Numbered from the stretch's first letter, positions 1 through 9,774 are shown. The stretch is DNA of 64,000 nucleotides from Janthinobacterium rivuli (GCF_029690045.1 NZ_CP121464.1:310001-374000), one strand, 5' to 3'. The notes: generated from the sequence alone by a model not told the origin. Numbers and translations are program-made.

Positions 1-883
1 GCAGCGACTCGATGATCAGCCCGGCCAGGCGCTCGACGGGTGGCCTGGACACGCTGGACGCGCGCAGCAATTCCAGCGACAACGGGGGCAGGGCGGGCAA
101 ACCGGCCGCCACGTGATCGAGCGCGCACACGGTTGAGGGCAAGCCCAGGCCGGTGCGCACCGTCACGCCCAGCCCGGCGGCGGCCGCCGCCCACAGTCCC
201 GCCAGGCTGGGGCTGGTAAACGCCGTGCGCCAGGCGATGCCAGCATGGTCCAGTGCCTGCGTGGCGCAGCGCTGGAACAGGCAGTCGCGGTCGAACGTAA
301 TGAGCGGCAGCGGTTCGCCCGACTCGGGCCGCCAGGCCAGGCTGGACGAGGCGATCCAGCGCATGGCCGGCTCGGCAATATGCTGGCGCTGCTGCGGCGG
401 ATACTCGGCCACGTCGGCGATGCAGGCGCCGCCCCACAGCAGGGCCAGATCCAGCTGCCCCATGGCCAGCCCTTGCATCAAGGCCGTGTTGCGCGCCACG
501 TGCGCCTCGATGCGCACTTTCGGATGCGCGCGGGCAAAGCGTCCCAGCACATCCGGCAGCAAGGCTTCGCCGAAATCCTCCTGCAAACCGAGCCGGATCC
601 AGCCTTCCAGTTCCGCGCCGCGCAAGGCGACGGCCGCCTCGTCGTTGAGTTCCAGCAGGCGGCGCGCATAGCCGAGCAGAACTTCGCCGGCCGGCGTCAG
701 CGCCAGTCCCCGGCCATCCTTGCGGAACAGGGGCATGCCTGCCTGCTCCTCGAGTTTTTTCAGCTGCGCGCTGACGGCCGAGGTCGAGCGGCCCACCTTG
801 TCGGCCGCGCGGGCAAAGCTGCCCAGTTCGATGCCAGCCACATAGCTGCGCAAAAAGGCGATGTCGAAATTCAGCAGGTTCAT
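1..883 (-). CDS. LysR-family transcriptional regulator (3' end cut by window)
   Basis: The reverse strand reads without a stop from an ATG at 883 to the window edge, about 294 codons. The N-terminus (MNLLNFDIAFLRSYVAGIE) leads into a classical LysR winged helix-turn-helix (GSFARAADKVGRSTSAVSAQ, then LKKLEEQAGMPLF). The rest fits the periplasmic-binding-like effector domain. It is divergent from the MFS gene at 996, with 112 bp between the starts, so it probably controls that gene; the ligand is unknown. The last residues are missing only because the window begins inside the gene. Confidence 0.85.
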   Translation of the reverse strand, partial: MNLLNFDIAFLRSYVAGIELGSFARAADKVGRSTSAVSAQLKKLEEQAGMPLFRKDGRGLALTPAGEVLLGYARRLLELNDEAAVALRGAELEGWIRLGLQEDFGEALLPDVLGRFARAHPKVRIEAHVARNTALMQGLAMGQLDLALLWGGACIADVAEYPPQQRQHIAEPAMRWIASSSLAWRPESGEPLPLITFDRDCLFQRCATQALDHAGIAWRTAFTSPSLAGLWAAAAAGLGVTVRTGLGLPSTVCALDHVAAGLPALPPLSLELLRASSVSRPPVERLAGLIIESL

Positions 884-940
884 GGCATCAATACAATCGT
901 CCTGTTTTATGGGATGGTGAATAGTAAATTATCTGATATT

Positions 941-956
941 CAGAACGATCGTACTG
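941..956. promoter_or_regulatory. Candidate operator between lysR and MFS gene
   Basis: The 16-bp sequence CAGAACGATCGTACTG is a near-perfect inverted repeat with one mismatched pair. It lies in the middle of the 112-bp divergent intergenic region, where a LysR protein would be expected to bind. The assignment rests on symmetry and position only. Confidence 0.35.
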
Positions 957-995
957 CGCAACACTGTCAGGGTCAACCACTTTCCCCTCCCTGCC

Positions 996-2249
996 ATGAC
1001 CACCAACTGCCCTGCCGTTTCCCTTCCTGTCACTGCGCCCGCACTGGGCGATGCCCACCGCTGGAAAGTGCTGGCCGTCGGCGTGGCGGCCAACGCCAGC
1101 TTTTCCGCCGCCGCCAACGGCATGCCCACCACGGCCATCTGGCTGCGCAGCGGCTATCACCTGAGCAATACGCAACTGGGGGTGGCGCTGGGCGCCATGG
1201 GCCTGGGTGTGGCCCTGACCGAATTGCCATGGGGCATGGCGACCGACCGCTGGGGCGACCGGCCCGTGCTGCTGACCGGCTTGCTGGGCACCATGCTGGC
1301 GCTGTTGACCTTGCTGCTGTGGATCACGCCGGCGGACGGGTCCGTGCCGCCCTTATGGGCGCTGGCGGCCGGGCTGGCGCTGGTCGGCGTGCTGGGCGGC
1401 AGCGTGAATGGCGCCAGCGGCCGCGCCGTGATGCGCTGGTTCGGCGCCGGCGAACGCGGTTTCGCCATGAGCATCCGCCAGACGGCCGTGCCCATGGGCG
1501 GCGGCCTCGGCGCCCTCGTCCTGCCCAGCCTGGCATCACGCTACGGCTTCATGCCCGTGTTTGGCGCCCTGGCCCTCGTATGCGGCCTGTCGGCGTTTTT
1601 TACGTGGCGCTGGATGCATGAGCCAGATTTCTCTGCCGAGGCCGCCACGGGCCTGCACAACGCGTCCACGGGCCTATCTGCAGTGAAGCCGCCGCTGCAG
1701 AACCGTAAAGTCTGGCGCATGGTGGCCGCCATCGGCTTGCTGTGCGTGCCGCAGTTTGCCGTGCTCAGCTACGCCACCGTGTTCCTGCACGACCATGGCC
1801 ACCTGGGCCTGGCAGCCATCACGGCCGTGATGGTGGCCCTGCAGGCGGGCGCCATGGTGATGCGCATCTGGAGCGGACGCCATACGGACCGCCACGCGAA
1901 CCGGCCCGCTTACCTGCGCGGCTCGGCCCTGGTAGCGCTGGCCTCGTTCATTTTGCTGGGATGCATCGCCTGGATACAGGCGCCGGGCTGGCTGTTGATG
2001 GCGGCCGTGGTGCTCGCCGGCATCGCCGTGTCCGCCTGGCATGGCGTGGCCTACACGGAGCTGGCCACGGAAGCGGGCGGCGCCAACGCGGGCACGGCCC
2101 TGGGCATGGCGAACACGGCCGTATATGCGGGCTTGTTCCTCACACCGATCGCCATCCCGCATTTGCTGGCGGCCAGCAACTGGTCCGTCGTGTGGTGGCT
2201 GGCGGGGCTGGTGGCGCTTGCTACCCGCCCGCTGTTTCCGAAAGACTAG
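996..2249 (+). CDS. Major facilitator superfamily transporter
   Basis: A 417-residue, strongly hydrophobic protein with about 12 predicted membrane helices. The loop after helix 2 carries the MFS motif-A form LPWGMATDRWGDRP (residues about 75-90), and a second such loop (RIWSGRHTDRHANRP) follows in the C-terminal half, as in the two-fold MFS repeat. The length is typical. The substrate cannot be read from sequence. It is divergent from a LysR gene, a common arrangement for inducible efflux or uptake carriers. Its stop overlaps the 3' end of the convergent regulator by four bases. Confidence 0.85.
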   Translation: MTTNCPAVSLPVTAPALGDAHRWKVLAVGVAANASFSAAANGMPTTAIWLRSGYHLSNTQLGVALGAMGLGVALTELPWGMATDRWGDRPVLLTGLLGTMLALLTLLLWITPADGSVPPLWALAAGLALVGVLGGSVNGASGRAVMRWFGAGERGFAMSIRQTAVPMGGGLGALVLPSLASRYGFMPVFGALALVCGLSAFFTWRWMHEPDFSAEAATGLHNASTGLSAVKPPLQNRKVWRMVAAIGLLCVPQFAVLSYATVFLHDHGHLGLAAITAVMVALQAGAMVMRIWSGRHTDRHANRPAYLRGSALVALASFILLGCIAWIQAPGWLLMAAVVLAGIAVSAWHGVAYTELATEAGGANAGTALGMANTAVYAGLFLTPIAIPHLLAASNWSVVWWLAGLVALATRPLFPKD

Positions 2250-2905
2250 GGCAGCACCCTGATCCGGTACACGCAGCGCATGGCGTTGGCCAGCACATGC
2301 TGCTCGCGCACGATGCTGGCGTGCGGTCCCACCACTTCCTGGAACAGCTGCATTTCGGAGCGGCAAAAGCCCTGGCAAGTGCGTGCGGCGGCGCAGATGG
2401 GGCAATGGTCTTCGATCAGCAGCCAGTCGTCGCCGTCCGCTTCCACGCGCGCCATATAGCCCTCTTCATCGCGCACGGCCGCCAGTTGCTGCAAGCGCGT
2501 GGGCAAATCCGGCGCCGAGCACGCCAGCGCATACGCACTGCGGCTTTCCTCTTCGCGCTGCGTGATGAGTTTATCCAGTCCCGCCTCGCCAAACAGCTGG
2601 CGCACGGAACCGATCAGCTTGATCGTCAGCTGCGCATGCGTGTCGGGAAAGCGCGCATTGCCCGCTTCCGTCAAGACCCAGTTCTGACGCGGCCGGCCGG
2701 CGCCCGCCTGCGCCTCCTGGCGCCCCTCGATGAGGCCCGCCGCCACCAGCTTTTGCACTTGCTGGCGCGCCGCCTCGCCCGTCATGTCCAGGGTCTTGGC
2801 TAGGGTCGCCGTGGAGACGGGGCCCTTGGTCTTGATGAAATACAGGATGCGCTCCGTCGTTTGCGGCGCTTCGCTATTATCCAAACGTTTACTTGTGTAA
2901 TTCAT
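2246..2905 (-). CDS. SufR/COG2345-like winged-helix regulator with C-terminal cysteine cluster
   Basis: A 219-residue protein. The first ~75 residues form an ArsR/DeoR-type winged helix (TERILYFIKTKGPVSTATLA, followed by TGEAARQQVQKLVAAGLI). Near the C-terminus, DHCPICAAARTCQGFC supplies four closely spaced cysteines, in the place where SufR-type regulators bind an Fe-S cluster. A sensor of Fe-S, redox or NO stress is therefore likely, but the target is unknown. I start it at the ATG at 2905; a TTG nine bases upstream is the alternative. It is convergent with the MFS gene and upstream of a small membrane protein on the other strand. Confidence 0.7.
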   Translation of the reverse strand: MNYTSKRLDNSEAPQTTERILYFIKTKGPVSTATLAKTLDMTGEAARQQVQKLVAAGLIEGRQEAQAGAGRPRQNWVLTEAGNARFPDTHAQLTIKLIGSVRQLFGEAGLDKLITQREEESRSAYALACSAPDLPTRLQQLAAVRDEEGYMARVEADGDDWLLIEDHCPICAAARTCQGFCRSEMQLFQEVVGPHASIVREQHVLANAMRCVYRIRVLP

Positions 2906-3030
2906 TTCGCTCAACTATCATGGGGCAAGTTAACCAACTAATTGCTTGCATAATAGGCCGGTAGCTCCCCGCTGTCGAGGAGTTTCCACGTCCGCGTGCC
3001 GGCAAGACACTTTCTTGAACTGGATTTTCC

Positions 3031-3513
3031 ATGCAGCTGCAGCACTCTCTCTGGCTGTTTCACGCCATCCTCGCCACCGGCCTGGCCACCTGGCTAAGCC
3101 TGGCCGCCATCAACAACCTGCACGCCTTCCACGGCGCCGTCTGGGCCATCGGCAACACCATGCGCATGGATCCATTGCGCCAGGACCCGACCATCCAGAC
3201 CCCGCTGCTGCGCCGCGCGCTCACGTCCTTGACCCTGCACCGGCTGGCGCTGGGGGTGGTGCTGGCCTTGCAGCTGCTGGCGGCCATCGCCGCCTGGACC
3301 GGCGTGGCACTGTTTCTCGGCGGCGGCCTGGCCACTGCCTTGCCCTGGCTGAACCTGGCCTTGTGCGCCATGGCCGCCTTTTTGCTGCTGATGCACCTGA
3401 GCGGCCTGTGGTTCGGCTACTGGATCGCGCAGGAGGGCTTGCAGACGACGCACCTGGTGCTGCTGCTGTGGACCATCGCGCTGTTTGTACTTTTCAACGC
3501 GCAGCGGACCTGA
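3031..3513 (+). CDS. Small integral membrane protein, DUF2165-like
   Basis: 160 residues with four hydrophobic segments (about 8-28, 72-94, 100-122 and 138-155). The size, four-helix layout and the NLHAFHGAVWAIGNTMRMD stretch after helix 1 resemble DUF2165 predicted membrane proteins, whose function is unknown. No clear ribosome site precedes the ATG. It ends 48 bp before the RND efflux operon on the same strand, so cotranscription is possible, but it is not a known efflux component. Confidence 0.6.
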   Translation: MQLQHSLWLFHAILATGLATWLSLAAINNLHAFHGAVWAIGNTMRMDPLRQDPTIQTPLLRRALTSLTLHRLALGVVLALQLLAAIAAWTGVALFLGGGLATALPWLNLALCAMAAFLLLMHLSGLWFGYWIAQEGLQTTHLVLLLWTIALFVLFNAQRT

Positions 3514-3561
3514 TCAGCCTCCGCTGCGCCTCTTCTTCCCCGCTGTAAAAAGGACTTCATC

Positions 3562-4662
3562 ATGCATACGAAACTCGTCGGCGCTTCCGCGCTGGCCATC
3601 ACCCTTGCCGTCGCCGGCGCCGCCCTGTATCCGCGCGCGGACTCCCATGCGGCCGATGCCGCCGCTTATCCCGCCACCAAGGTGGCGCTGGTGCCCGTCG
3701 TGCTGGGCACGCAGGAACGCTACTTCGCCGGCGTGGGCGAACTGGAAGCTGCACGCCAGGTGCAGGTGGCGGCCGAGACGGGCGGGCGCATCACGCAGAT
3801 CCGCTTCGCATCGGGCCAGCTGGTGGCAGCTGGCGCCGTGCTGGTACAGCTGAATGACGCCCAAGAACAGGCAATGCTGCTGCGCCAGCGCGCGCAACTG
3901 AAAAACGCGGAAAGCAGCCATGCCCGCACGGTGCAGATGGCGAAGGAAAAGGCGGCCACGCAGGAGCAGCTCGACAGTGCCCTGGCCGCGCGCGATGCGG
4001 CGCTGGGTGACGTGCGCCAGACGCAGGCGCTGATTGCGCAAAAGACCATCCGCGCGCCGTTCGCCGGCCAGCTGGGCATCCGCAAGGTGCACGCGGGCCA
4101 GTACCTGAACGCAGCCGATACGGTGGCCAGCCTGATCGACACGAAGGCGCTGCTGGTGAACTTTGCCCTCGATGAACAGAGCAGCGCGAAGCTGGCGCCA
4201 GGCCAGGCCGTGCAAGTACTGGTGGACGCGTATCCCGGCGACGTTTTCACGGCGAAGATCAACGCCATCGACCCGCTGATCGCCCGTTCGCGCATGGTGC
4301 AGGTGCAGGCGGCGCTGACCAATCCGCGCGGTGCGCTCAAGGCGGGAATGTACGCGAACGTGCGCGTGGCACGCGAAGCAGGACAACAACTGACGGTGCC
4401 GGAAACGGCCGTGACCTACAGCGCGTATGGCGACACGGTCTTCGTCGCGCAGCAGGAGGGCAAGCAGCCACTCACCGTCAAGCGCGTGGGCGTGAAACTG
4501 GGCGAGCGGGCAGAGGGCCGCGTGGCCATTCTTGACGGTTTGCGCGAAGGCCAGCGCGTGGTCGCTTCGGGCCAGCTGAAACTGGCCGACGGCATGGCCG
4601 TGCAAGCCGTCGCCAATACCCTGGACGAGGCCAAGCGCGCCGCGCCCAAGGCTGGCTCGTAA
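3562..4662 (+). CDS. RND efflux periplasmic adaptor (membrane fusion protein)
   Basis: 366 residues, starting with a hydrophobic anchor or signal (LVGASALAITLAVAGAAL). A biotinyl-lipoyl half-motif is visible at RQVQVAAETGGRITQIRFASG, with its second half near TIRAPFAGQLGIRKVHAGQYL. Between them is a coiled-coil hairpin (residues about 105-160), followed by beta-barrel and membrane-proximal domains, as in AcrA/HlyD-type adaptors. AAGGAC lies just ahead of the ATG. It is the first gene of an adaptor-pump-outer membrane factor operon, with the pump 15 bp downstream. It should bridge the inner-membrane pump and outer-membrane channel in the periplasm. Confidence 0.92.
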   Translation: MHTKLVGASALAITLAVAGAALYPRADSHAADAAAYPATKVALVPVVLGTQERYFAGVGELEAARQVQVAAETGGRITQIRFASGQLVAAGAVLVQLNDAQEQAMLLRQRAQLKNAESSHARTVQMAKEKAATQEQLDSALAARDAALGDVRQTQALIAQKTIRAPFAGQLGIRKVHAGQYLNAADTVASLIDTKALLVNFALDEQSSAKLAPGQAVQVLVDAYPGDVFTAKINAIDPLIARSRMVQVQAALTNPRGALKAGMYANVRVAREAGQQLTVPETAVTYSAYGDTVFVAQQEGKQPLTVKRVGVKLGERAEGRVAILDGLREGQRVVASGQLKLADGMAVQAVANTLDEAKRAAPKAGS

Positions 4663-4677
4663 AGGAAAGACATCACC

Positions 4678-7600
4678 ATGAAATTTACCGATTTATTCGT
4701 ACGCCGCCCCGTGCTGGCGCTGGTGATCAGCACCTTGATACTGATGCTGGGCGTGATCGCCCTCCTGCAACTGCCGATCCGCCAGTATCCGATGCTCGAA
4801 TCGTCCACCATCACCGTGAAAACCACGTATCCGGGCGCCTCGGCGGAACTGATGCAAGGTTTTGTCACGCAGCCGATCGCGCAAGCCGTCTCGTCGGTGG
4901 AAGGCATCGATTACCTGACCTCGTCCTCGGTGCAGGGCAGCAGCACGGTGACCGTGCGCATGGAACTGAACCGCGATTCCACGCAGGCGCTGACGGAAGT
5001 CATGGCCAAGGTCAACCAGGTACGCTACAAGCTGCCCGAAGGCGCGTTTGACCCCGTCATCGAGCGCTCGGCCGGCGATTCGTCTGCCGTCGCCTATGTG
5101 GGATTTGCCAGCGAGAGCGTGTCCGCGCCCGCGCTGACGGATTACCTGGCGCGCGTGGTGCAGCCGATGTTCGCCACCATCGACGGCGTGGCGAAAGTCG
5201 ACGTGTATGGCGGCCAGCAGCTGGCCATGCGTTTGTGGATAGACCCGGCAAAACTGGCGGCGCGGGGCCTGACTGCCGCCGACGTGGCCGACGCCGTGCG
5301 GCGCAATAACTACCAGGCGGCGCCCGGCAAAGTCAAAGGACAGTTCGTCGTGTCTAACATCAGCGTCAACACGGATCTGACCAGCGTGGCGGAGTTCCGC
5401 GACATGGTCATTCGCAAAGGTGGCGATGACAGCGCCGCCCTCGTGCGCCTGAAGGACGTGGGCACGGTGGAACTGGGCGCGGCCGCCACGGAGACGAGCG
5501 GCATCATGGACGGCGTGCCGGCCGTGTACCTGGGCCTGTCGCCCACGCCCGGCGGCAACCCGCTGGTGATCGTCGACGGCATCAAGAAGCTGCTGCCCGA
5601 GATCCAGAAAACCCTGCCGCCCGGCGTGAAAGTCGAGCTGGCGTTCGAGACGGCGCGCTTCATCCAGTCCTCCATCGACGAGGTGGCGCACACCCTGCTC
5701 GAAGCGCTGCTGATCGTCGTCATCGTCATCTATTTGTGCATGGGTTCCTTGCGCTCCGTGCTGATTCCCGTCGTGACGATTCCCTTGTCGATGCTGGGTG
5801 CGGCCGCGCTGATGCTGGCCTTCGGCTTCAGCATCAATTTATTGACCTTGCTGGCCATGGTGCTGGCCGTGGGCCTGGTGGTCGACGACGCCATCGTCGT
5901 GGTGGAAAACGTGCATCGGCATATCGAGGAAGGCAAGACGCCCGTGGCCGCCGCCCTCGTCGGCGCGCGCGAAGTGGCCGGCCCCGTGATCGCCATGACG
6001 ATCACCCTGGCCGCCGTGTATGCACCGATCGGCATGATGGGGGGACTCACGGGCGCGCTGTTCAAGGAATTCGCGCTGACCCTGGCCGGCGCCGTGGTGG
6101 TCTCGGGCGTGGTGGCGCTGACCTTGTCGCCCGTGATGAGCTCCTTGCTGCTGCAGCCCAAACAATCGGAAGGGCGCATGGCGCGCGCCGCCGAGCATTT
6201 CTTCGAGGGCTTGACCTCGCGCTATGCGCGCCTGCTGGACCGCTCGCTGCACCATCGCTGGCTCAGTGCCGGTTTCGCCGCGCTGGTGATGGTCAGTCTG
6301 CCGTTTTTGTACCTGCTGCCGCAGCGCGAACTGGCGCCGGCGGAAGACCAGGCCAGCGTGCTGACGGCGATCAAGGCGCCGCAGCACGCCAACCTCGATT
6401 ACGTGGAGCGCTTCTCGTACAAGCTCGATACCATCTACAAAAATATCCCCGAAACGGCCTCGCGCTGGATCATCAACGGCGGCGAAGGCCCGGCATCGAG
6501 CATCGGCGGCATCAACCTGACGCCGTGGGCCGAACGTTCGCGCAACGCGGCCGTCATCCAGGCCGAATTGCAGCACGCCGTGGGCGACGTGGAGGGCACC
6601 AGCATCTTCGCCTTCCAGCTGGCGCCCTTGCCCGGATCGAGCGGCGGCCTGCCCGTGCAAATGGTGCTGCGCAGCGCGCAGGATTACGCCACTCTGTTCC
6701 GCACCATGGAAGACGTCAAGCAGCGCGCACGCGCAAGCGGCCTGTTTGCCGTCGTCGACAGCGACCTCGATTACAACAACCCGGTGGTCAAAGTGCGCGT
6801 GGATCGTTCAAAAGCCAATAGCCTGGGCATCCGCATGCAGGACATCGGCGAATCGCTGGCCGTGCTGGTGGGCGAAAATTATCTGAACCGCTTCGGCATG
6901 GATGGCCGCGCCTACGACGTCATCGCGCAAAGCCCGCGCGAACAGCGACTCACGGCGCAAGCCCTGACGCAGCAGTACGTGCGCGCCGACGACGGCAGCC
7001 TGCTGCCCCTGTCCGCCGTCGTGTCGGTGACGGAACAGATCGAACCGAACATGCTGACCCAGTTCAACCAGCAGAATGCGGCCACCTTCCAGGGCGTGCC
7101 CGCGCCCGGCGTGACCCTGGGCGACGCCGTGACCTTCCTCGATGGCGTGGCCAAGACCCTGCCACCGGGCTTCAGCTACGACTGGCAATCGGACGCGCGC
7201 CAGTTCGCCACGGAAGGCAATGCGCTGCTGCTGGCCTTTTTGGCAGCCGTCGTCGTCATCTACCTGGTGCTGGCGGCCCAGTATGAAAGCCTGACGGACC
7301 CGTTGATCATTTTGATCACGGTGCCGCTGTCGATCTGCGGCGCGCTGATTCCGCTGGCCCTCGGTTACGCCACCGTCAACATCTACACGCAGATCGGCCT
7401 CGTGACCCTGATCGGCTTGATCAGCAAGCACGGCATTTTGATGGTGGAATTTGCCAACGAATTGCAAGTGCATGAAGGGCTCGACCGCATCACGGCCATC
7501 CGCAAGGCGGCGCAAATCCGCTTGCGTCCGATTTTGATGACGACGGCCGCCATGGTGGTGGGCCTGGTGCCGCTGCTGTTCGCTTCCGGCGCCGGCGCCA

Positions 7601-7770
7601 ACAGCCGCTTCGGCCTCGGTGTGGTGATCGTCTCGGGCATGTTGATCGGCACCTTCTTTACCCTGTTCGTGCTGCCCACCGTGTACACCTTTCTGGCCCG
7701 CCGCCACACGGCCGACCATGCCACGCCGCGCGCGCGCGATCTGTCGCAGGCGCTGAAGGAATCCCCATGA
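4678..7770 (+). CDS. RND (HAE1 family) multidrug efflux pump
   Basis: 1030 residues, the usual AcrB/MexF length. It opens with the family signature MKFTDLFVRRPVLALVISTL. Two repeats each contain a large periplasmic loop and a helix bundle. Transmembrane helix 4 carries the proton-relay aspartates in GLVVDDAIVVVENV (residues about 400-412). The C-terminal half contains the conserved SKHGILMVEFANEL segment. It is a proton-driven exporter that works with the adaptor upstream and the outer-membrane factor downstream. The sequence is closer to the MdtB/MexW-like HAE1 group than to CusA-type metal pumps, but substrates cannot be named. Confidence 0.93.
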   Translation: MKFTDLFVRRPVLALVISTLILMLGVIALLQLPIRQYPMLESSTITVKTTYPGASAELMQGFVTQPIAQAVSSVEGIDYLTSSSVQGSSTVTVRMELNRDSTQALTEVMAKVNQVRYKLPEGAFDPVIERSAGDSSAVAYVGFASESVSAPALTDYLARVVQPMFATIDGVAKVDVYGGQQLAMRLWIDPAKLAARGLTAADVADAVRRNNYQAAPGKVKGQFVVSNISVNTDLTSVAEFRDMVIRKGGDDSAALVRLKDVGTVELGAAATETSGIMDGVPAVYLGLSPTPGGNPLVIVDGIKKLLPEIQKTLPPGVKVELAFETARFIQSSIDEVAHTLLEALLIVVIVIYLCMGSLRSVLIPVVTIPLSMLGAAALMLAFGFSINLLTLLAMVLAVGLVVDDAIVVVENVHRHIEEGKTPVAAALVGAREVAGPVIAMTITLAAVYAPIGMMGGLTGALFKEFALTLAGAVVVSGVVALTLSPVMSSLLLQPKQSEGRMARAAEHFFEGLTSRYARLLDRSLHHRWLSAGFAALVMVSLPFLYLLPQRELAPAEDQASVLTAIKAPQHANLDYVERFSYKLDTIYKNIPETASRWIINGGEGPASSIGGINLTPWAERSRNAAVIQAELQHAVGDVEGTSIFAFQLAPLPGSSGGLPVQMVLRSAQDYATLFRTMEDVKQRARASGLFAVVDSDLDYNNPVVKVRVDRSKANSLGIRMQDIGESLAVLVGENYLNRFGMDGRAYDVIAQSPREQRLTAQALTQQYVRADDGSLLPLSAVVSVTEQIEPNMLTQFNQQNAATFQGVPAPGVTLGDAVTFLDGVAKTLPPGFSYDWQSDARQFATEGNALLLAFLAAVVVIYLVLAAQYESLTDPLIILITVPLSICGALIPLALGYATVNIYTQIGLVTLIGLISKHGILMVEFANELQVHEGLDRITAIRKAAQIRLRPILMTTAAMVVGLVPLLFASGAGANSRFGLGVVIVSGMLIGTFFTLFVLPTVYTFLARRHTADHATPRARDLSQALKESP

Positions 7771-9155
7771 AAAATTACCGCTATATTATCTCTCTTTTCC
7801 CCGTGCTGGCCGGCTGCGCCGTCAGCCCCGCCTATGTCGCACCTGGCACGCCCGACGTCCAGTTGGTCAGTCCGCAGCAAGCGCAATTCGCACCCGGCGC
7901 GGGTGCCGTCAGCGAAGCCGCCTGGTGGACGTTTTTCGACGATGCGCGCCTGTCGCAGCTGATCGCCAGCGCGCTCGAACACAACCTCGATATCGCCCAG
8001 GCACAAGCCAATTTGCTGGCCGCGCGGGCCGTCTTCGACGAACGCCGGCTCGATGAACTGCCTGCCGTCACGGGACAGGCGGGCTGGCAGCGGCAGGTGC
8101 GGCAAGACACGCCAGACAGCCGCGCCGCCAGCGCCAGCACGCGCGTGGGCTTCGATGCGCAATGGGAGATCGACCTGTTCGGCCGCCTCGCGCACATGAG
8201 CCGTTCGGCACAGGCGCGCGCCGACGCGGCGCAGGCGGACTTGCGGCAGGTGCAGCTGACGATCGCCGCCGAGGTGGCGCGCAATTACTACGAGGCGCTG
8301 GGCCACCAGCACAACCTGGCGCTGACGCAGGCACAGGTGCACAGCTGGCGCGATACGGTGGCATTGACCGACGCGCGCATCCGCGCCGGCGGCGGCTTGC
8401 CGGAAGAGCGCCACAACGCGCTGGCCAACCTGGCGCGCAGCGAGGCAATGCTGCCGCCGTTGCAAGCGGGACTGCGTCAGGCGCAGTACCGGCTCGATGT
8501 GCTAAGCGGACAAGCGCCAGGCGCCATCGCGCTGGCCACCACGCCGCGCCAGCAGGCGCCGCTGGCGGGCCAGCTTCCCTTGGGCGACGTGAACCGCCTG
8601 ATCAAGCAGCGTCCCGACGTGGTGCGCGCCGAGCGCCTGCTGGCCGCCTCCAGCGAAGACGTGGGGGCCGCCACAGCGGACCTGTATCCGCGCCTGAGCC
8701 TGGGCGGTTTCCTTGGCTTCTTCGCGCTGCGCGGCAGCGGCGTGTTCGACGGCGGCGCGCGCGCCTTCGAGGTGGCGCCATCCGTCAGCTATCCTGCCTT
8801 CCGCCTGGGCAGCGTCAAGGCACGCTTGCGCGGCACGCAAGCCGAGGCGCAGGGCGCGCTGGCGCGCTATGAACAAACGATACTGATGGCGCAGGAAGAC
8901 GTGGAAAGCGCCGTCACGCAACTGGCGGAAAACCAGACGCGATTGGCGTCATTGCTGCAGTCGGCGCGCCACGGCAACGCGGCCCTCGGCGTCGCCAGCA
9001 CGCGCTATCAGGGTGGTTCCGGCAGCTACCAGGCCGTGCTGGAAAACCAGCGCGCCCTGTACGATATCCGGCGCGAAGCGCTGCTGGCGGAAACGGCGTC
9101 CTACATCGATGCGATTGCCCTGTACAAGGCGCTGGGATGGGGGCAAACTATGTGA
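7767..9155 (+). CDS. Outer-membrane efflux lipoprotein, NodT/OprM family
   Basis: 462 residues with a lipoprotein signal ending FPVLAGCAVSPAYVAP, so Cys17 would be lipidated. Two outer-membrane-factor repeats follow, rich in long amphipathic helices (SALEHNLDIAQAQANLLAAR; LLAASSEDVGAATADLYPRL). It overlaps the pump gene by ATGA, so translation is probably coupled. The protein should form the TolC-like exit duct of this efflux system. Confidence 0.92.
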   Translation: MKNYRYIISLFPVLAGCAVSPAYVAPGTPDVQLVSPQQAQFAPGAGAVSEAAWWTFFDDARLSQLIASALEHNLDIAQAQANLLAARAVFDERRLDELPAVTGQAGWQRQVRQDTPDSRAASASTRVGFDAQWEIDLFGRLAHMSRSAQARADAAQADLRQVQLTIAAEVARNYYEALGHQHNLALTQAQVHSWRDTVALTDARIRAGGGLPEERHNALANLARSEAMLPPLQAGLRQAQYRLDVLSGQAPGAIALATTPRQQAPLAGQLPLGDVNRLIKQRPDVVRAERLLAASSEDVGAATADLYPRLSLGGFLGFFALRGSGVFDGGARAFEVAPSVSYPAFRLGSVKARLRGTQAEAQGALARYEQTILMAQEDVESAVTQLAENQTRLASLLQSARHGNAALGVASTRYQGGSGSYQAVLENQRALYDIRREALLAETASYIDAIALYKALGWGQTM

Positions 9156-9180
9156 TCTTTTTAGCTCGGAAAGGCACGCG

Positions 9181-9756
9181 ATGTTCAAGCAAGGCAGCTG
9201 GCTCAATGCACCAGAAAACTGGTCCGCCGACGGCGCGCAATTGCGCGTGACGACGGACGCCAACACGGATTTCTGGCGCAAGACCTCATACGGTTTTATC
9301 CGCGACAGCGGCCACTTTTTCGGCACGCAAATCGACGGTGATTTCACGGCGCAGCTGCATGTGGCGGCGCAGTACGCGGCGCTGTACGACCAGGCGGGCA
9401 TGATGGTGCGCATCGATGCGGACAACTGGATCAAGTGCGGCGTCGAATTTTCCGATGGCCAGCTCTTGTTGAGCACCGTGCTGACGGTCGATACCTCCGA
9501 TTGGGCCGTCAGCCTGGCGCCCGCCATGCTGGACGGTTTCTGGCTGCGCGTGACGGTGGAGCAGGGCGCCATCCGCGTGCAGTATTCGACCGATGGCAAG
9601 CTGTGGCCGCTGCTGCGCCTGGCGCCGTTTCCCACGGCATCGCGCTACCTCGTCGGCCCCATGTGCTGCACCCCGGAACGCGCTGGACTTGAAGTCGTGT
9701 TTTCGCGGTTTTCCACCGGCCCGGCGCTGCAAAAGGACTTGCACGATCTCACTTAG
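9181..9756 (+). CDS. DUF1349 family protein
   Basis: 191 residues, soluble, no signal peptide. The phrases NTDFWRKTSYGFIRDSGHFF, AGMMVRIDADNWIKCGVEFS and YSTDGKLWPLLRLAPFP match the DUF1349 (YesU-like) concanavalin-type beta-sandwich fold. Related proteins are thought to bind or process carbohydrate, but none of that is shown here. I take the ATG at 9181, preceded by GGAAAGG, rather than longer in-frame starts inside the efflux gene. It follows the efflux operon after 25 bp and may be read through from it. Confidence 0.8.
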   Translation: MFKQGSWLNAPENWSADGAQLRVTTDANTDFWRKTSYGFIRDSGHFFGTQIDGDFTAQLHVAAQYAALYDQAGMMVRIDADNWIKCGVEFSDGQLLLSTVLTVDTSDWAVSLAPAMLDGFWLRVTVEQGAIRVQYSTDGKLWPLLRLAPFPTASRYLVGPMCCTPERAGLEVVFSRFSTGPALQKDLHDLT

Positions 9757-9774
9757 AACGCCACTGCGCCTTGC

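Noticed and set aside
3720..4605. Long minus-strand frames opposite the efflux genes
   Set aside because: They are GC-driven antisense shadows of strongly conserved genes; the same holds for similar frames elsewhere, e.g. opposite putA and glmS.
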